Positions 46,700 through 57,104 of a stretch of 64,000 nucleotides of DNA are shown here, piece after piece (position 1 is the first letter of the stretch; every line of letters starts with the position of its first letter). This DNA comes from Neonectria sp. B-13 (lineage: Eukaryota; Ascomycota; Sordariomycetes; Hypocreales; Nectriaceae): contig NOKP01000002.1 of NCBI GenBank assembly GCA_002682825.1, positions 372,001-436,000 of the forward strand, in the 5' to 3' direction. The translations under genes were made by a program, and so were the position numbers. Below the pieces are notes generated by a model. The model was not told the origin of the DNA and did no database searches. It saw nothing but the letters and a program-made list of their open reading frames with translations.

Positions 46700-47390
46700 A
46701 CTTGTGGCTGAGTCGATGTGTTTGAAGTTTTAGCCTGCCTTATGATTGAAGACAGAATGAGATGGCTAATTACTTCTCCGCAAAGAAGTCTGGGGCCCCG
46801 GATTATATAGATAGAAGCATAAACTTGAAAAGTCAAACGTGAGCCGTCATGATCCACGTTACCCCGAGGGGACCCCAAGGAGCCACAAGGGGAACCCTGC
46901 CGTCACGAATCAACCAACCAACCTGATGGTCACACTACTGGTTCCATGCCTCCGCTGCGGTTCTGTCCGTTGACGCCGCAGCTCGGCGACGGGGCCATCC
47001 AAGGCTAGAGAACGGAGTGTAGAGTTGGGAAGGCGGGCCTAGTCCAAGGACGAGTCAGTTAGCGGCCGCATGACCAGCGCGGCCGATCCGCCGGAACCGT
47101 AAAAGATGTAAACGACGGTTAGTCCAAGTGGTGGATCTTCCACCGGAGCGGCTGCTCGTCCGGAACCGTGCAGTCAACTTTTGAAGCGGCTTCTGTTCCC
47201 GGCAGTTGCCCGGGTGGGGCGATCTAATTTACATCCGAGGAATGACCGTTTCATTCATATGGCATGGCTCTATTCTTGTACCGAAAATTCACCACCTGGA
47301 GACTTCACAATAAGACAAGAGGCAAAAAAAGAGGAAAGCTGGAAAACGATTGCCCTGTAACTGTCGCGGTTTCTATCGAAGCTGAACTAC
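46700..47390. promoter_or_regulatory. Sugar transporter promoter with CGG-N2-CCG sites
   Basis: 690 bp upstream of the transporter. CCGGAACCGT occurs at 47091-47100 and 47160-47169. CGGAACCG is an inverted pair of CGG triplets two bases apart, a standard Zn2Cys6 target architecture. Another CGGAGCGG lies between them. Confidence 0.55.
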
Positions 47391-50151
47391 TTATTGAGTA
47401 GAGCCGCCACTCCACGTGGAATCCCAGAGCCAGAAAAGGTCGTTGGCCCCATAACCTGCCGCGCCGTCATGATTTTGTACAGGTTGAGGCTCCTGATAGC
47501 CGTTGGATTGCCCAAACGGAAGCGGCCACACCTGCTGCTGTGGTAGCGGCAACATCCCGTCTTGATCAGGCCCTTCAGTCTCTAAGTCCGTCATTGCATC
47601 GGGTTGAAACGGTTCGTCTGAGAATGGGGGCAAAACTGTAGGAAACGGGAGTTAGTTTCCGCTGGGCACTCATCGAAATCCAGCCAGAGAAAAATGCTTA
47701 CTTCTTTGTACTGACGCCAAGCTCTCATTGAACCGCTGCGTCATGCTAAGGTTCGGCCAGACCTGTCTCTCAGTCCCCTGGTATGGCGTGCTGAGGGCAG
47801 CTGCCAGGGGCAGGCGGAGCGTATCCTCCACTGACATGGAGCCAGGTTCTCGGGGAGCCCGGAATTGATGCCGCTCATGAGAGTCCACTGCTACCTGGTC
47901 TGAGGTGACTGGGCCCAGCATGGCTTCTCCTTCTCTGCGAAGTAGCAGGCAGATGAGGTTCTTGAGCACAGCACTGCTTTGGCTAGACAGCGCTGAGCGC
48001 TGACCCAGCAACTCCTGCAAACGGAACACGCGGGTGATGGTCCGTTTGACGCCTTGGGCTGGATCGGAGAGGGGGTCGGAAAGGGCGACCAAGATCAGCA
48101 CAATTGCGGCGTGGAACAGGTTCATGGCCATAAAGGCCACAAGATGGCTGTCTGTGGCAAGCTGAGCAAGCTGGGGGAGCTCGGTCACGCGGACAGTCCT
48201 CACCGCCGCACTCCACCAATACTCCGAACTCACAGTTGTTTCTCCGCTCGATGACGCGAGATTATGTGAAGATAGGCTGCTAGTGTGCGAGGATAGAGAC
48301 GGCGACTGCGCCTGAGTCAAGGGTGATGTGGAGCTTGGCACGTTGAAATGCGAAACCGAGCTCCTTTCTGATAGGTGCTCAACCTGGCGGGCCAGAAACG
48401 GCCGATGGAGTACGATCAGCAGGTTATCAAACGTCAACTGTAGAGACAGAGACTGCAAGAGGTGTGCCCGAATGCTCCATCCGGTGGTGCCAGGGTGATA
48501 ATCCTGGTTCAAGTCCAACGACTGGAACCGGGGCAACTGACGCCGCCAGGCATTCAGCCTCTGTGTCACGTCGTTGACCAGCGAGGCGTACTTGAGCTCG
48601 AAATCCTGTTTGGCAGACCGCGCCGACAGCGAGCCAAATATCGTCTTCAGGGCGGGGGATGCGATGAGGTACAGCTTGCTCAGTTCCGTCTGGTAGGACG
48701 AGTAGACTACGCCTGGTAGTCCCTGCTGGATAGACTCTTGGACAAAATAGGGCGACTCGGTAAACTCTGTAGGCATCTCTACATTGCAATCTTCGTCGTT
48801 GATGCTCAAGGGCCGTCCGTATGAGATGGAGGCAAATCTGTACGTGTCAAAACATGGCGCGAGATGGATTTTGGTGGCTCGTACCTGTCCCATGTATAAA
48901 TCGTCCACCATACTCTCTTGCGCTCTTCAATGTCACCAGAAGCTCCGCGCGTCAGGGTCCGATGCAGACCCATGGCATGGGACAGTTTGATGGTGGCGCC
49001 CAGAAGAGCAAAGGCCAGGTTTGGGCGGCCATGGTAAACGTGATGTGACCCCAGTAAAATGAGCGTCTGGACCGCCGCAATGGAATGCTGATCCATAATC
49101 TGGACCAGTCGATGTTCGACAATCCTCAGCAAGTCGTCGCTCCAAAGGTGCCATTCTTCGCCACCATCTTGGACGGTTCGTTTATATCGATACCAAGCCG
49201 CCATGCATAGGACCATCGACAGCAATATCAGAAACGGCGCCTCAGAAGGATGCGCGTGGCCGTCCTTGATGGACAGAAGACCTTTCCGGAATCTTGGTTC
49301 GTATATCACCAGCGAGAACCAGTGGACGGACTCAAAGTACTCCTCCAAGAGCGAGCACACCGTTTCATGGTCGGGGAACCGGCTGCCCAGAATGGTGGAT
49401 ATCGGCAGACGCTTGTCGCTGGCCCTTCTCTGAGGAGTCCTGGTTCCCCATCCAGTACCGTCCGGAATGGCCGAGGTTGGGTGATGGTCGATGCTTTGGC
49501 TTCCAAGTCTACACATCTGCCGGCCACGTTTGCAAAGGGCAACGAGGAAGTGAGTGAGGCAGGATTCTCACCTTTCTTGCAATGCCCATGGCTGATTCTG
49601 ATTCGCCGTAGTCTAAAGGCACCCATGAGTTGCCTCGATCCGTTGGGTCGGGAGCCTTTGTGCTGCCGCGTTCCTCCCCAACGCTCTCTACCATATGTCG
49701 GTCCGGGGGCAACGAGGAGGCGGGTGTGGAGGGAGCCTCGCCGCTGCTGTCTCTGGACTCGGGTCGCCTTGAGCAGACAAGCCTGCACGTTAATTCACAT
49801 CCACCATGGCCGACTAGCAAAGAGAGAGCTATTCACCTTCGCAGATGTGCCTCACGGCGCTGATTCAAGGCCCGGGCCCTGCTTCTCGGGAGCTCGTCAA
49901 CTGGTGCCGGCTCACACTCCACATTGGCTCGTGAACACAGAGAGCACGGCCGGAAAGAATCACACTGCACGCAAAATCCTCCATGTCAGCGATCAACTCG
50001 GCGGCCACCCTCAAGCAGGAAGACTTACTCGACTCTTGTTCCGACGGCATCGGCGGCAGGCGTTGGACACTCTCGTGGGCAGCCGGCGGTTCGCCACCGG
50101 AACCGAAGATTCCAGCTCCGGCGGGCCCCCCTCGTCGCTCGGCTGGGGCAT
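47391..50151 (-). CDS. Zn2Cys6 transcription factor with fungal-specific TF domain
   Basis: Six exons (50151-50029, 49964-49837, 49782-49572, 49516-48885, 48837-47702, 47635-47391) join in phase to 824 aa. The start is MPQPSDEG. The zinc cluster is C32, C35, C42, C48, C51, C58 (CX2CX6CX5CX2CX6C), split by intron 1 as is common. A linker rich in Arg, Ser and Pro follows. The Fungal_trans domain (about 210-470) has LLEEYFESVHWFS, LLGATIKLSHAMGLHR, KRVWWTIYTWDR and SYGRPLSINDEDCNVEMP. The acidic/Gln C-terminus could be an activation region. A CGGAACCGT box lies 275 bp upstream of its own ATG, so autoregulation is plausible. Its place between a sugar transporter and a polyol dehydrogenase suggests a pathway-specific sugar regulator. 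Confidence 0.92.
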
Positions 50152-50730
50152 GTTGATGATGGCCAGTCGTTTCGTCTGTCGAGCCGGAAGTGCAAATGCA
50201 AACGGAAGTGGAATTCCCAGCGGTGGAGATGGACAGCAGGTGTCCTGACTGGCTGATCAGGGCCACTACCCTATTCGATTCTGTTTGTGTGATAACAGAG
50301 TGAAGCCCGTCGAAGGTTTCTTGTGGGCTTCGGTGAGACCCTTGACCCTCACCTGCGTCGCCACTTTAACGCTAGCTGCTGGAGACGGGCTAACTAAGTT
50401 AGCCAAACCTAGACTAAGGCTTCCGCGGAACCGTCTCAGCATCGACCCGCTCGGATCCGGCACGAGGACCGGGAGGTCAAAGAACTACGCGACTCATCCA
50501 TCCCCACAGAAAATATTGGAATCGATGAAAGGAAGACACAAAGATGGCGGGGGAATGCCAATCGGCCGGCTATGCACTCCAGATGTTGAAGTTGCTAGCT
50601 CTACATAGTACTCATCCAGAACCCGTCTACCCACTCGCTGGCTTTTCGACCACCTAAATATTCTTCTCATCGACGACTGCCTATTTGCAACCCTTTGAAT
50701 CCATCGTCACTCCCTCATAAAGTCTAGACC
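50152..50730. promoter_or_regulatory. Divergent promoter, sugar TF / xylitol dehydrogenase
   Basis: 580 bp. CGGAACCGT at 50426-50434 matches the two boxes in the transporter promoter. A CT-rich leader precedes 50731. Confidence 0.5.
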
Positions 50731-51965
50731 ATGACACAATCTATCCTTCGAGAGCCAAATCTTGCCCAAAATAATAGAGCAGCGCCCAACCCGACCACTA
50801 CGGAGTCAGTCACCCGACAAGACGTTACAATGTCCAATTCACCACCAAAACAAACCACAGTCAGCCCCCCCCCCCCNNNNNNNNNNNNNNNNNNNNNNNN
50901 NNNNNNNNNNNNNNNNNNNNNNNNNNNNNNNNNNNNNNNNNNNNNNNNNNNNNNNNNNNNNNNNNNNNNNNNNNNNATGGCAGAATTGGACACTTTGTCG
51001 TCAAAGATCCCATGGTCCTCGGCCACGAATCTGCCGGCACCGTCGTCGAGGTGGGCAGTGCCGTAAAGTCGCTTAAACCTGGCGATAGGGTCGCCCTCGA
51101 ACCCGGCTATCCCTGTCGGCAATGCATCAATTGTCTAGCTGGTCGATATAATCTCTGCCCGGACATGGTGTTTGCGGCTACCCCCCCCTATGATGGCACC
51201 CTTACAGGGTTCTGGGTTGCACCGTCTGACTTCTGCTATAAGCTGCCTGATAACGTCTCCACCCAAGAGGGTGCATTAATTGAACCGCTCGCGGTTGCAG
51301 TGCATATCGTTAAGCAAGCGCAGGTTACACCCGGCAACAGTGTGGTAGTCATGGGGGCTGGGCCAGTCGGTCTTCTATGTGCAGCAGTTGCTAAGTCTTT
51401 TGGTGCTACCAAGATTGTCAGCGTTGATATTGTAGAGTCAAAGCTCGCTTTCGCTCGGGATCTGGCCTCCACGCATACATATGTGTCACAACGGATTTCA
51501 CCCGAGGAAAACGCAAAGGCTTTGCTCGAGCAGTGCAACCTTGGCGAGGGCGCTGACGTTGTCATTGATGCCAGTGGAGCAGAGCCCTCCATTCAGACAA
51601 GTTTACACACCGTCAAGATGGGAGGAACCTACGTTCAGGGGGGGATGGGCAAGGCAGATATAACATTCCCCATAATGGCCATGTGCCAGAAGGAGGTCAC
51701 AGCACGAGGCAGCTTCCGATATGGACCTGGTGACTACAAGCTTGCCATTGAGCTGGTGGCCAACGGTAGCGTCAACGTGGGGAAACTGATTAGCGGCGTG
51801 GTGGATTTCGGACAGGCTGAGGATGCATTCAAGAAAGTCCAGGAAGGCCAGGTAATCAAGATGTTGATTGCGGGGCCCAATGAGCCCGCACAGGGGGGGC
51901 TGAACTTAGTTATCAATGAGAAAGTCATCAGGAACGGCATTAACACTGCTGGAGGATGCTGCTAA
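50731..51965 (+). CDS. Xylitol/sorbitol dehydrogenase (zinc MDR family), interrupted by assembly gap
   Basis: The clear coding part starts directly after the gap: GRIGHFVVKDPMVLGHESAG, with the catalytic-zinc GHE. The structural-zinc cysteines follow as CRQCINCLAGRYNLC, then the Rossmann motif GAGPVG and an acidic VDIVESKL that selects NAD+. The frame ends at 51965 with an unusual Cys-rich end (TAGGCC). By family length about 60 N-terminal residues, including the first zinc Cys, lie in the gap. The ATG at 50731 and a Ser/Pro/Thr-rich extension are a possible start, but the reading phase across the gap is unknown. The enzyme oxidises xylitol to D-xylulose or sorbitol to fructose in the cytosol. 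It is divergent from the Zn2Cys6 regulator. Confidence 0.85.
50877..50976. other. Assembly gap, exactly 100 N
   Basis: One hundred N, the conventional size for a gap of unknown length, directly after a run of C. It removes the N-terminal coding part of the dehydrogenase. Confidence 0.99.
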
Positions 51966-52479
51966 AATAGCCCGCAATATCTTCCCCATGGTTCGATTCA
52001 AACCCCCATCCGAGGAAGATTGTCTTTGTTGCAGTGTGGCGACAAACAACACCTGTTAGCAGCGAGTGTTCATCTCATGACCCAAAGGTACCATTCTTGG
52101 CAATATGATACCTCTGTCTATAGGACTCTTGTTTACTGCACATCGATGACACGCTCTATTGTTTGAATTACTCTCGTTTAATTTCGATTTTATTCAAGAT
52201 TTTGTTTAATGCAGAGATTCCTAGATTCATCGAATCATACACACTTTCTCTCGGGGTTACAAATTTGCATCCCGTCTGGATCCCTCCCTCTGAACTTGAT
52301 AGCCATTGTTGAAAAGGCTCATCTCAACCACAGCAAACAGCTTCTATATATGGATACATAAAAGTCTTCCCATCTTTCGCCCTGAGGATGCCAAATTCTT
52401 TCAGGTCAACCTAATTCGACTATGAATAAAAATGTAGCCACAAAGACAAATCCATCGTGGCATCTGTAGAGGTCATGGC
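51966..52479. other. Intergenic, convergent 3' ends
   Basis: 514 bp, A/T-rich around 52130-52210. No gene or structured RNA recognised. Confidence 0.5.
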
Positions 52480-53220
52480 TCAGACGACGTAGGTGCTCGA
52501 TGAAGTTGGGGCTATTGTAGATGAAGTAGTGGTGAACGACGAGATGTCGGGACAGGCAAAGGGGCCGATAACATCATTTGTGTTCAAAGTTACAACCCCG
52601 TTATGAGCGTAGAGTCCACCATCAGACGTCGCTACCGCGCCCAGGGTGATAGAGGCGAGGGCCAGAACGTTGCCGGCAAAATTTGTAGCGGCGCCGAGAG
52701 TAGCTGAAGTCCCAATTTGCCAGAAGACATTGCAGGACGAGGCGCCGTTAACCAGATTCACCACCGAAGCGGCTGCGGTGGTCAGAGTTGAGCCTATCTG
52801 GATGATAAAGACACTGTCGGGGTCGTCTTCCCCGTCAAGGGTGAGAACTCCGGAAAGCTGAGCGGTTCCGGAGAAGGAATAAACACCTGCGACGAGTGTA
52901 AGGCCCGCCAAGCCCTGGCCAGTAAGGTCAAGGTCTGATGTATATGCAGCCGCTGCATTGTAGGCAGCCAGGACATCTATCTGCGCCTGGGTTGCTATTG
53001 CGTCTGCCGAGTGAAAAGTCCCAGACACTGCCGCAGCAGGAAGCCCAACTATAGCTGAGCCAGGAACGACACCAACGTCGCCTGAGACCGTTGAAGGACC
53101 ACTGTTTGTTACTACAGTGCCGCCTAGAACTGCGAAGGATACGGCAGTTCCAAGATTCACCTGGCCGTTGATGATGCCAGCGGACACAAGTGTCGATGCG
53201 AGGAGTCGTAAAGCCAACAT
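52480..53220 (-). CDS. Secreted ice-binding-like protein (DUF3494)
   Basis: A single exon of 246 aa. Residues 1-19 form a signal peptide. The mature part begins VNLGTAVSFAVLGGTVVTNSG and contains STVSGDVGVVPGSAIVG, LAGLTLVAGVYSFSG, GSTLTTAAASVVNL, CNVFWQIGTSATLGA and ITLGAVATSDGGLYAHNGVVTL. These are the ordered strand turns of the DUF3494 beta-solenoid found in ice-binding proteins of cold-adapted fungi, diatoms and bacteria. The C-terminus is a short Ser/Thr tail with no GPI signal. Homologues outside cold habitats may act as cell-surface adhesins or matrix proteins, so ice binding is not proved. The patchy distribution of the family is attributed to horizontal transfer. Confidence 0.92.
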   Translation of the reverse strand: MLALRLLASTLVSAGIINGQVNLGTAVSFAVLGGTVVTNSGPSTVSGDVGVVPGSAIVGLPAAAVSGTFHSADAIATQAQIDVLAAYNAAAAYTSDLDLTGQGLAGLTLVAGVYSFSGTAQLSGVLTLDGEDDPDSVFIIQIGSTLTTAAASVVNLVNGASSCNVFWQIGTSATLGAATNFAGNVLALASITLGAVATSDGGLYAHNGVVTLNTNDVIGPFACPDISSFTTTSSTIAPTSSSTYVV

Positions 53221-54443
53221 GGTGGCAAGGGGGAGAAATGTATTTGGAAGTTAATCAATAGAGAGGTGTGATTAACAGCTTATGATGTGATGTAGATGGT
53301 CAAAATCATTATCAAATAGCACTTTATCTTGTATATATAGCTACAAATATATTTTTACACCTTTGAAGGCACAGGTGACCGAGTATACCGCAATCGGCAT
53401 ATGTTCTGTCGATCATATCCAATGCTTGTATCGCCACCGTACGCATTTCTAGCTAAGCGGAAGGAATGGCAGATTTTGTGAGGTGGAATGCCAGTTTTTG
53501 TGGGATGGAATGTTCTGTTACATCAAAGAATGTTGGAACGTCTGCCACGTATGAAGCTTCAGTTCAGCATTAGTCAACACCAGTGAGAAATATTCATCGT
53601 TGCGGCTCCCAGTATCCGGTTTGTCGAATTCAGTGCCTCGCATCGGCTTGGGGATAAAGGACCCGTTCTTGTTACTTCGTCATTGCCATTAATGTGGAAA
53701 TAGATGGGACCTACATTCCTGGCGCCTGAAGTGACGCATCTGATAGTGCCTGAAGCCGACGCAAACTCTGGTCAAACGAATACATCAGGTCTATCCATCC
53801 CAGGGGAATAGCATTCGAACATATTTATGTAACAATGCCACAGCCTGCGGTGGTGTATGACGTAGTACAATGTATTATGGTTAAATAAACATGAGCTAAC
53901 GCCCCAAAACTGGTCATGGGTTACAGTTGATGCTGCCAGAGCCTAAATAGCTACAATGTCTTAGATAGCAAGTTTCTATAGGCTACTGTTAATGGCGTGA
54001 GATTGACTTTTGTTGTGAGACTCTCGTATGGTTATGTCACCATAAAATCTGGATCTAAAGGATTTAAAAGTTCAGGCTAGTGGTACGACAGAATAACGTA
54101 TGACTGCAGGTGAGACTCACATCGAGCTTTCAAAAGAGCAGAACTTATAGACACACCCATTTGTTCTTCCACGTGTCTACCCCGCTGCCACGGACCAATT
54201 CCCCTTCCTGTTACGGTACACTTATGCACCACGCCCCGCTTACTGCCGGTGGTGTGAGCCACAAAGCGTAGCCTTGTCCTCGCGCAGAGCATTTAAGAAC
54301 CAATAAATGTATTTAGGCCGATGCACAAAGGAAGTGTGAAAAGGGAATAGTCTTGAGGCATAGGACTCACAACTAGGGTCAAGTATGTCACGACCCAGGA
54401 CAGAGTGTACTCAGCCTGCCACTATCATAACAATACTGCCACA
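53221..54443. other. Intergenic, 1.2 kb
   Basis: Promoter of the ice-binding-like gene plus 3' flank of the carboxyltransferase gene. A short near-duplicate, GGTGGAATGCCAG / GGGATGGAATGTTC, lies at 53480-53515. No gene recognised. Confidence 0.45.
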
Positions 54444-56525
54444 TCACATTCTTGCTAAAATTCTGCTTCCTTCCACAACAGTTTGTCTCCCACCCGTAAC
54501 AACCTCCAGACACATTCCCAATACGTCGCGAGTATCTCTTGGGTCGATGATGCCATCGTCAATGACCATGCTACTAGTGGAGTAACTCTCAGCATCCTTC
54601 TGAGCCTGAGCCTTGAACGCTGTAGCCTGCGCCTTGGTCTCCTCCGTAGGCACCGAGCTTCCTTCGCCTCCATTCTTGGCAGACTGGATCTGTTCCATGA
54701 CACCAACAAGCTGATCGGGCCCCATGACGCTGCATTTCCCAATCGGCCATGTGAAGAGGAAGCGGGGCTTATAGGCCCTGCCACACATTGCGTAGTTCCC
54801 TGCGCCGTACGATGAACCGAGAATGATGGATATGTGGGGGACTTGAGAGCATGATACTGCCGAAACGAGCTGTGCTCCGAGTTTAATGATGCCTGCGTGT
54901 TCGGCCTTTGCCCCGACCATGAACCCGGTAACGTTGTGTAAGAAGATGATTGGCGTGGATCTGATACAGTCAGTACTGGTACAAGATTATATCACTTAAG
55001 CGAGGCACATGGGAATATGCGTACTGTTGATTGCACAGTCGAATAAACTGGGCTGCCTTGGATGCCTCGTTAGGATTGATGATGGACACCTGATTTGCAA
55101 CAATTCCAACCGGGAATCCTGAGTTGTTAGCACCCCGAAAACAGGCTGTGAAAGCAGTTTGGAATTAACCGACTCACCCATAATTTGGCTCCAGGCTGTC
55201 AGCATGTTAGCCCCGTACTTGGGCTTGAAGATCGATAGTCTTGAGTCGTCGACAAGACGCAACACCACTTCTTTCATGTCGAAAGATTTGCGAATATCGG
55301 GGTTTACCAGGTGCAATATATCATCGATAGGATACCGCGGGGGCCGAGCGCCGGCTGCTTGCAGGAGGGGTGGAGAGCTCAGTCGAGGTTTCAAGGAGGC
55401 AACCCAATCACGGGCTTTGTGAATAGCATCAAACCTACGTTTATATGGTTAGTGGACAGGCACTGAGAAATGATATCTTGTACATGGAGGTGAGATATCA
55501 CTACTCACTCATCTAAAGCAAGCTGATCAGCAAGACCGGTTTGCTTGGCGTGAACATCAGCGCCGCCTAGGGTTTCGGCGTCGATGATTTCTCCTGTCGC
55601 CATTTTGACTAGCGGGGGGCCTCCGAGGAACGCCTGAGCCTGGTTTTGCACGAAGATGGTGTAATCTGACAGAGCTGGATGATATGCACCTCCGGCGGTA
55701 GACGATCCGAATACGATGGCACAAGAGGGCTTGCCATGCAGAGTGCGCACGGCAAGGTCGTGGAATAGCTGGCCACCCTTGTGGAAGACACGGAACTGCT
55801 GAGGGAGAAATACGCCAGCCTAGCCGTTGAATTGTGTCGTTAGCAAGCGCGAATCTTTAGGGTGCATGGGATTCAGGCCGGGGACATACCGATTGAACCA
55901 ACGATATGAGAGGGAGGTCGTTCTCGAAAGCAATCTCGAGCATGCGGTTGACTTTGACCACTTTGGTTCCACAATGTCAGCCATATCTTGAAGACGGACA
56001 AGAATACCAGGTAACATGTCCTACCTGTCATTTCGTTCCATGCACCACCGCTTTGAGTCGGTATATGTGACATCAACAAGCAAATCTGTCCACTAGAGTC
56101 GATGGTAAGCTTGCATGATCGAACAGTGATGCTGGTTACGACGAACCTCACAACCCCAATACCGGAGATCAAGTTTGCAGCCGGTGTCGAATTGGGGTTC
56201 TCGTAGCCTGCGAAGGGGCAGAGCTCAAGAAATGGGGACTCATTATCCAACAGCAGTGAGATTCGATCTCTTGCTACACGGTTCATTCATTAGACAATGT
56301 GATCTTGGTTCTGGGCCAAATTGGCACCGGGATGCGGAGTGACCCACGAAGTAACTGGCCCCTGGTTTGATGACGGGCGAGTGAAGCATCGGTGCCTTCC
56401 CCGCATACGTCTTGAAGGGATTGCTCAAATCTTTCTAGCACGGGCGTCCATTTGGCGTGGTTGTCCTTGTATTGCTGCTCTCTCAGATCGACTTGAGATT
56501 CTTGGATGGGGTACGTGGCGGCCAT
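54444..56525 (-). CDS. Acyl-CoA carboxylase beta (carboxyltransferase) subunit, methylcrotonyl/geranyl type, PTS1
   Basis: Eight exons (56525-56348, 56273-56147, 56092-56025, 55960-55890, 55819-55509, 55434-55178, 55118-55025, 54960-54444) join in phase to 540 aa, the usual length. N-half motifs: GQLLPRDRISLLLD, PFLELCPFAGYE, FGSSTAGGAYHPALSD, AFLGGPPLVKMATGE. C-half motifs: FPVGIVANQVSIINPNEA, GFMVGAKAEHAGIIKLGA, GSSYGAGNYAMCGRAY. The subunit transfers carboxyl from biotin to the gamma-methyl of an enoyl-CoA such as 3-methylcrotonyl- or geranyl-CoA. The N-terminus lacks an obvious mitochondrial presequence, and the protein ends in ARM, which fits the PTS1 pattern [SAC][KRH][LM]. The biotin-carrying alpha subunit is not in the window. 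Divergent from the lyase-hydratase gene over a 579-bp promoter. Confidence 0.92.
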
Positions 56526-57104
56526 GATGTGATGACGGTCCAGTCAATAGTCGCAGTATTGAAAAAGCCGAGTTGTACTGGAGCAGGTCTGAAATGCCTT
56601 GATAGGGACGGGCTCGATATGATTGTCTCAAGTGGGTGGCCTGTATTGATCACTTCCATCCCCGCTTCGGAAGCGGTCCGAAGTAGCGAGTACTACAGCC
56701 AGCTACCTTATGAACTCAGCCTCTAATGGAAGCTCCACGGGCGTTGAAAAGACGCACGACGACTAATCTCGGGATATAGAATACCTCGGCTTCCACTAAT
56801 TAGGCGGTCTTTCTTTACTCCCCTTTTTATCCTGTCTACTTCAATGATCTTCTACTGAACGAAACGGGTACAATAATTGGTGCGGACACTCAGGCCACGT
56901 CCGGACCGCTGTGGGTCCGCCTTGTTACCCACTATTTTAGCCGACGCCGAACCTGCCCCGACCTCGGTCCGCCAATGGTATAGGCTTCTCGGCTTTGGCC
57001 TTTGAATCATGTTTCTAGGGCTTGATCTCAATGGAAGAGAGTGCAGCTTGTTCCGCAGACTTTGAGGATTCCTTGGATTACTTTTTCAACGCCGCAATCT
57101 TACA
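56526..57104. promoter_or_regulatory. Divergent promoter, carboxyltransferase / lyase-hydratase fusion
   Basis: Contains CGGTCCG at 56674-56680 and 56965-56971 (each the reverse of CGGACCG) and the perfect inverted repeat at 56902-56919. TCCGGACC-like GC boxes in an otherwise mixed promoter stand out. Both flanking genes are probably co-regulated from here. Confidence 0.6.
56902..56919. promoter_or_regulatory. Perfect inverted repeat CGGACC-N6-GGTCCG
   Basis: CGGACC GCTGTG GGTCCG: two 6-bp arms around a 6-bp spacer, i.e. CGG-N12-CCG overall. The first arm also forms CGG-A-CCG. This is typical of a dimeric Zn2Cys6 operator. The likely ligand is the regulator encoded at 61514-64000. Confidence 0.6.

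Noticed and set aside
49250..50248. 332-residue plus-strand frame over the large Zn2Cys6 gene
   Set aside because: The minus strand explains the region with an in-phase six-exon regulator including an intact zinc cluster.
51985..52015. tRNA T-arm-like GGTTCGATTCAAACC
   Set aside because: No matching acceptor, D or anticodon arms could be found around it.
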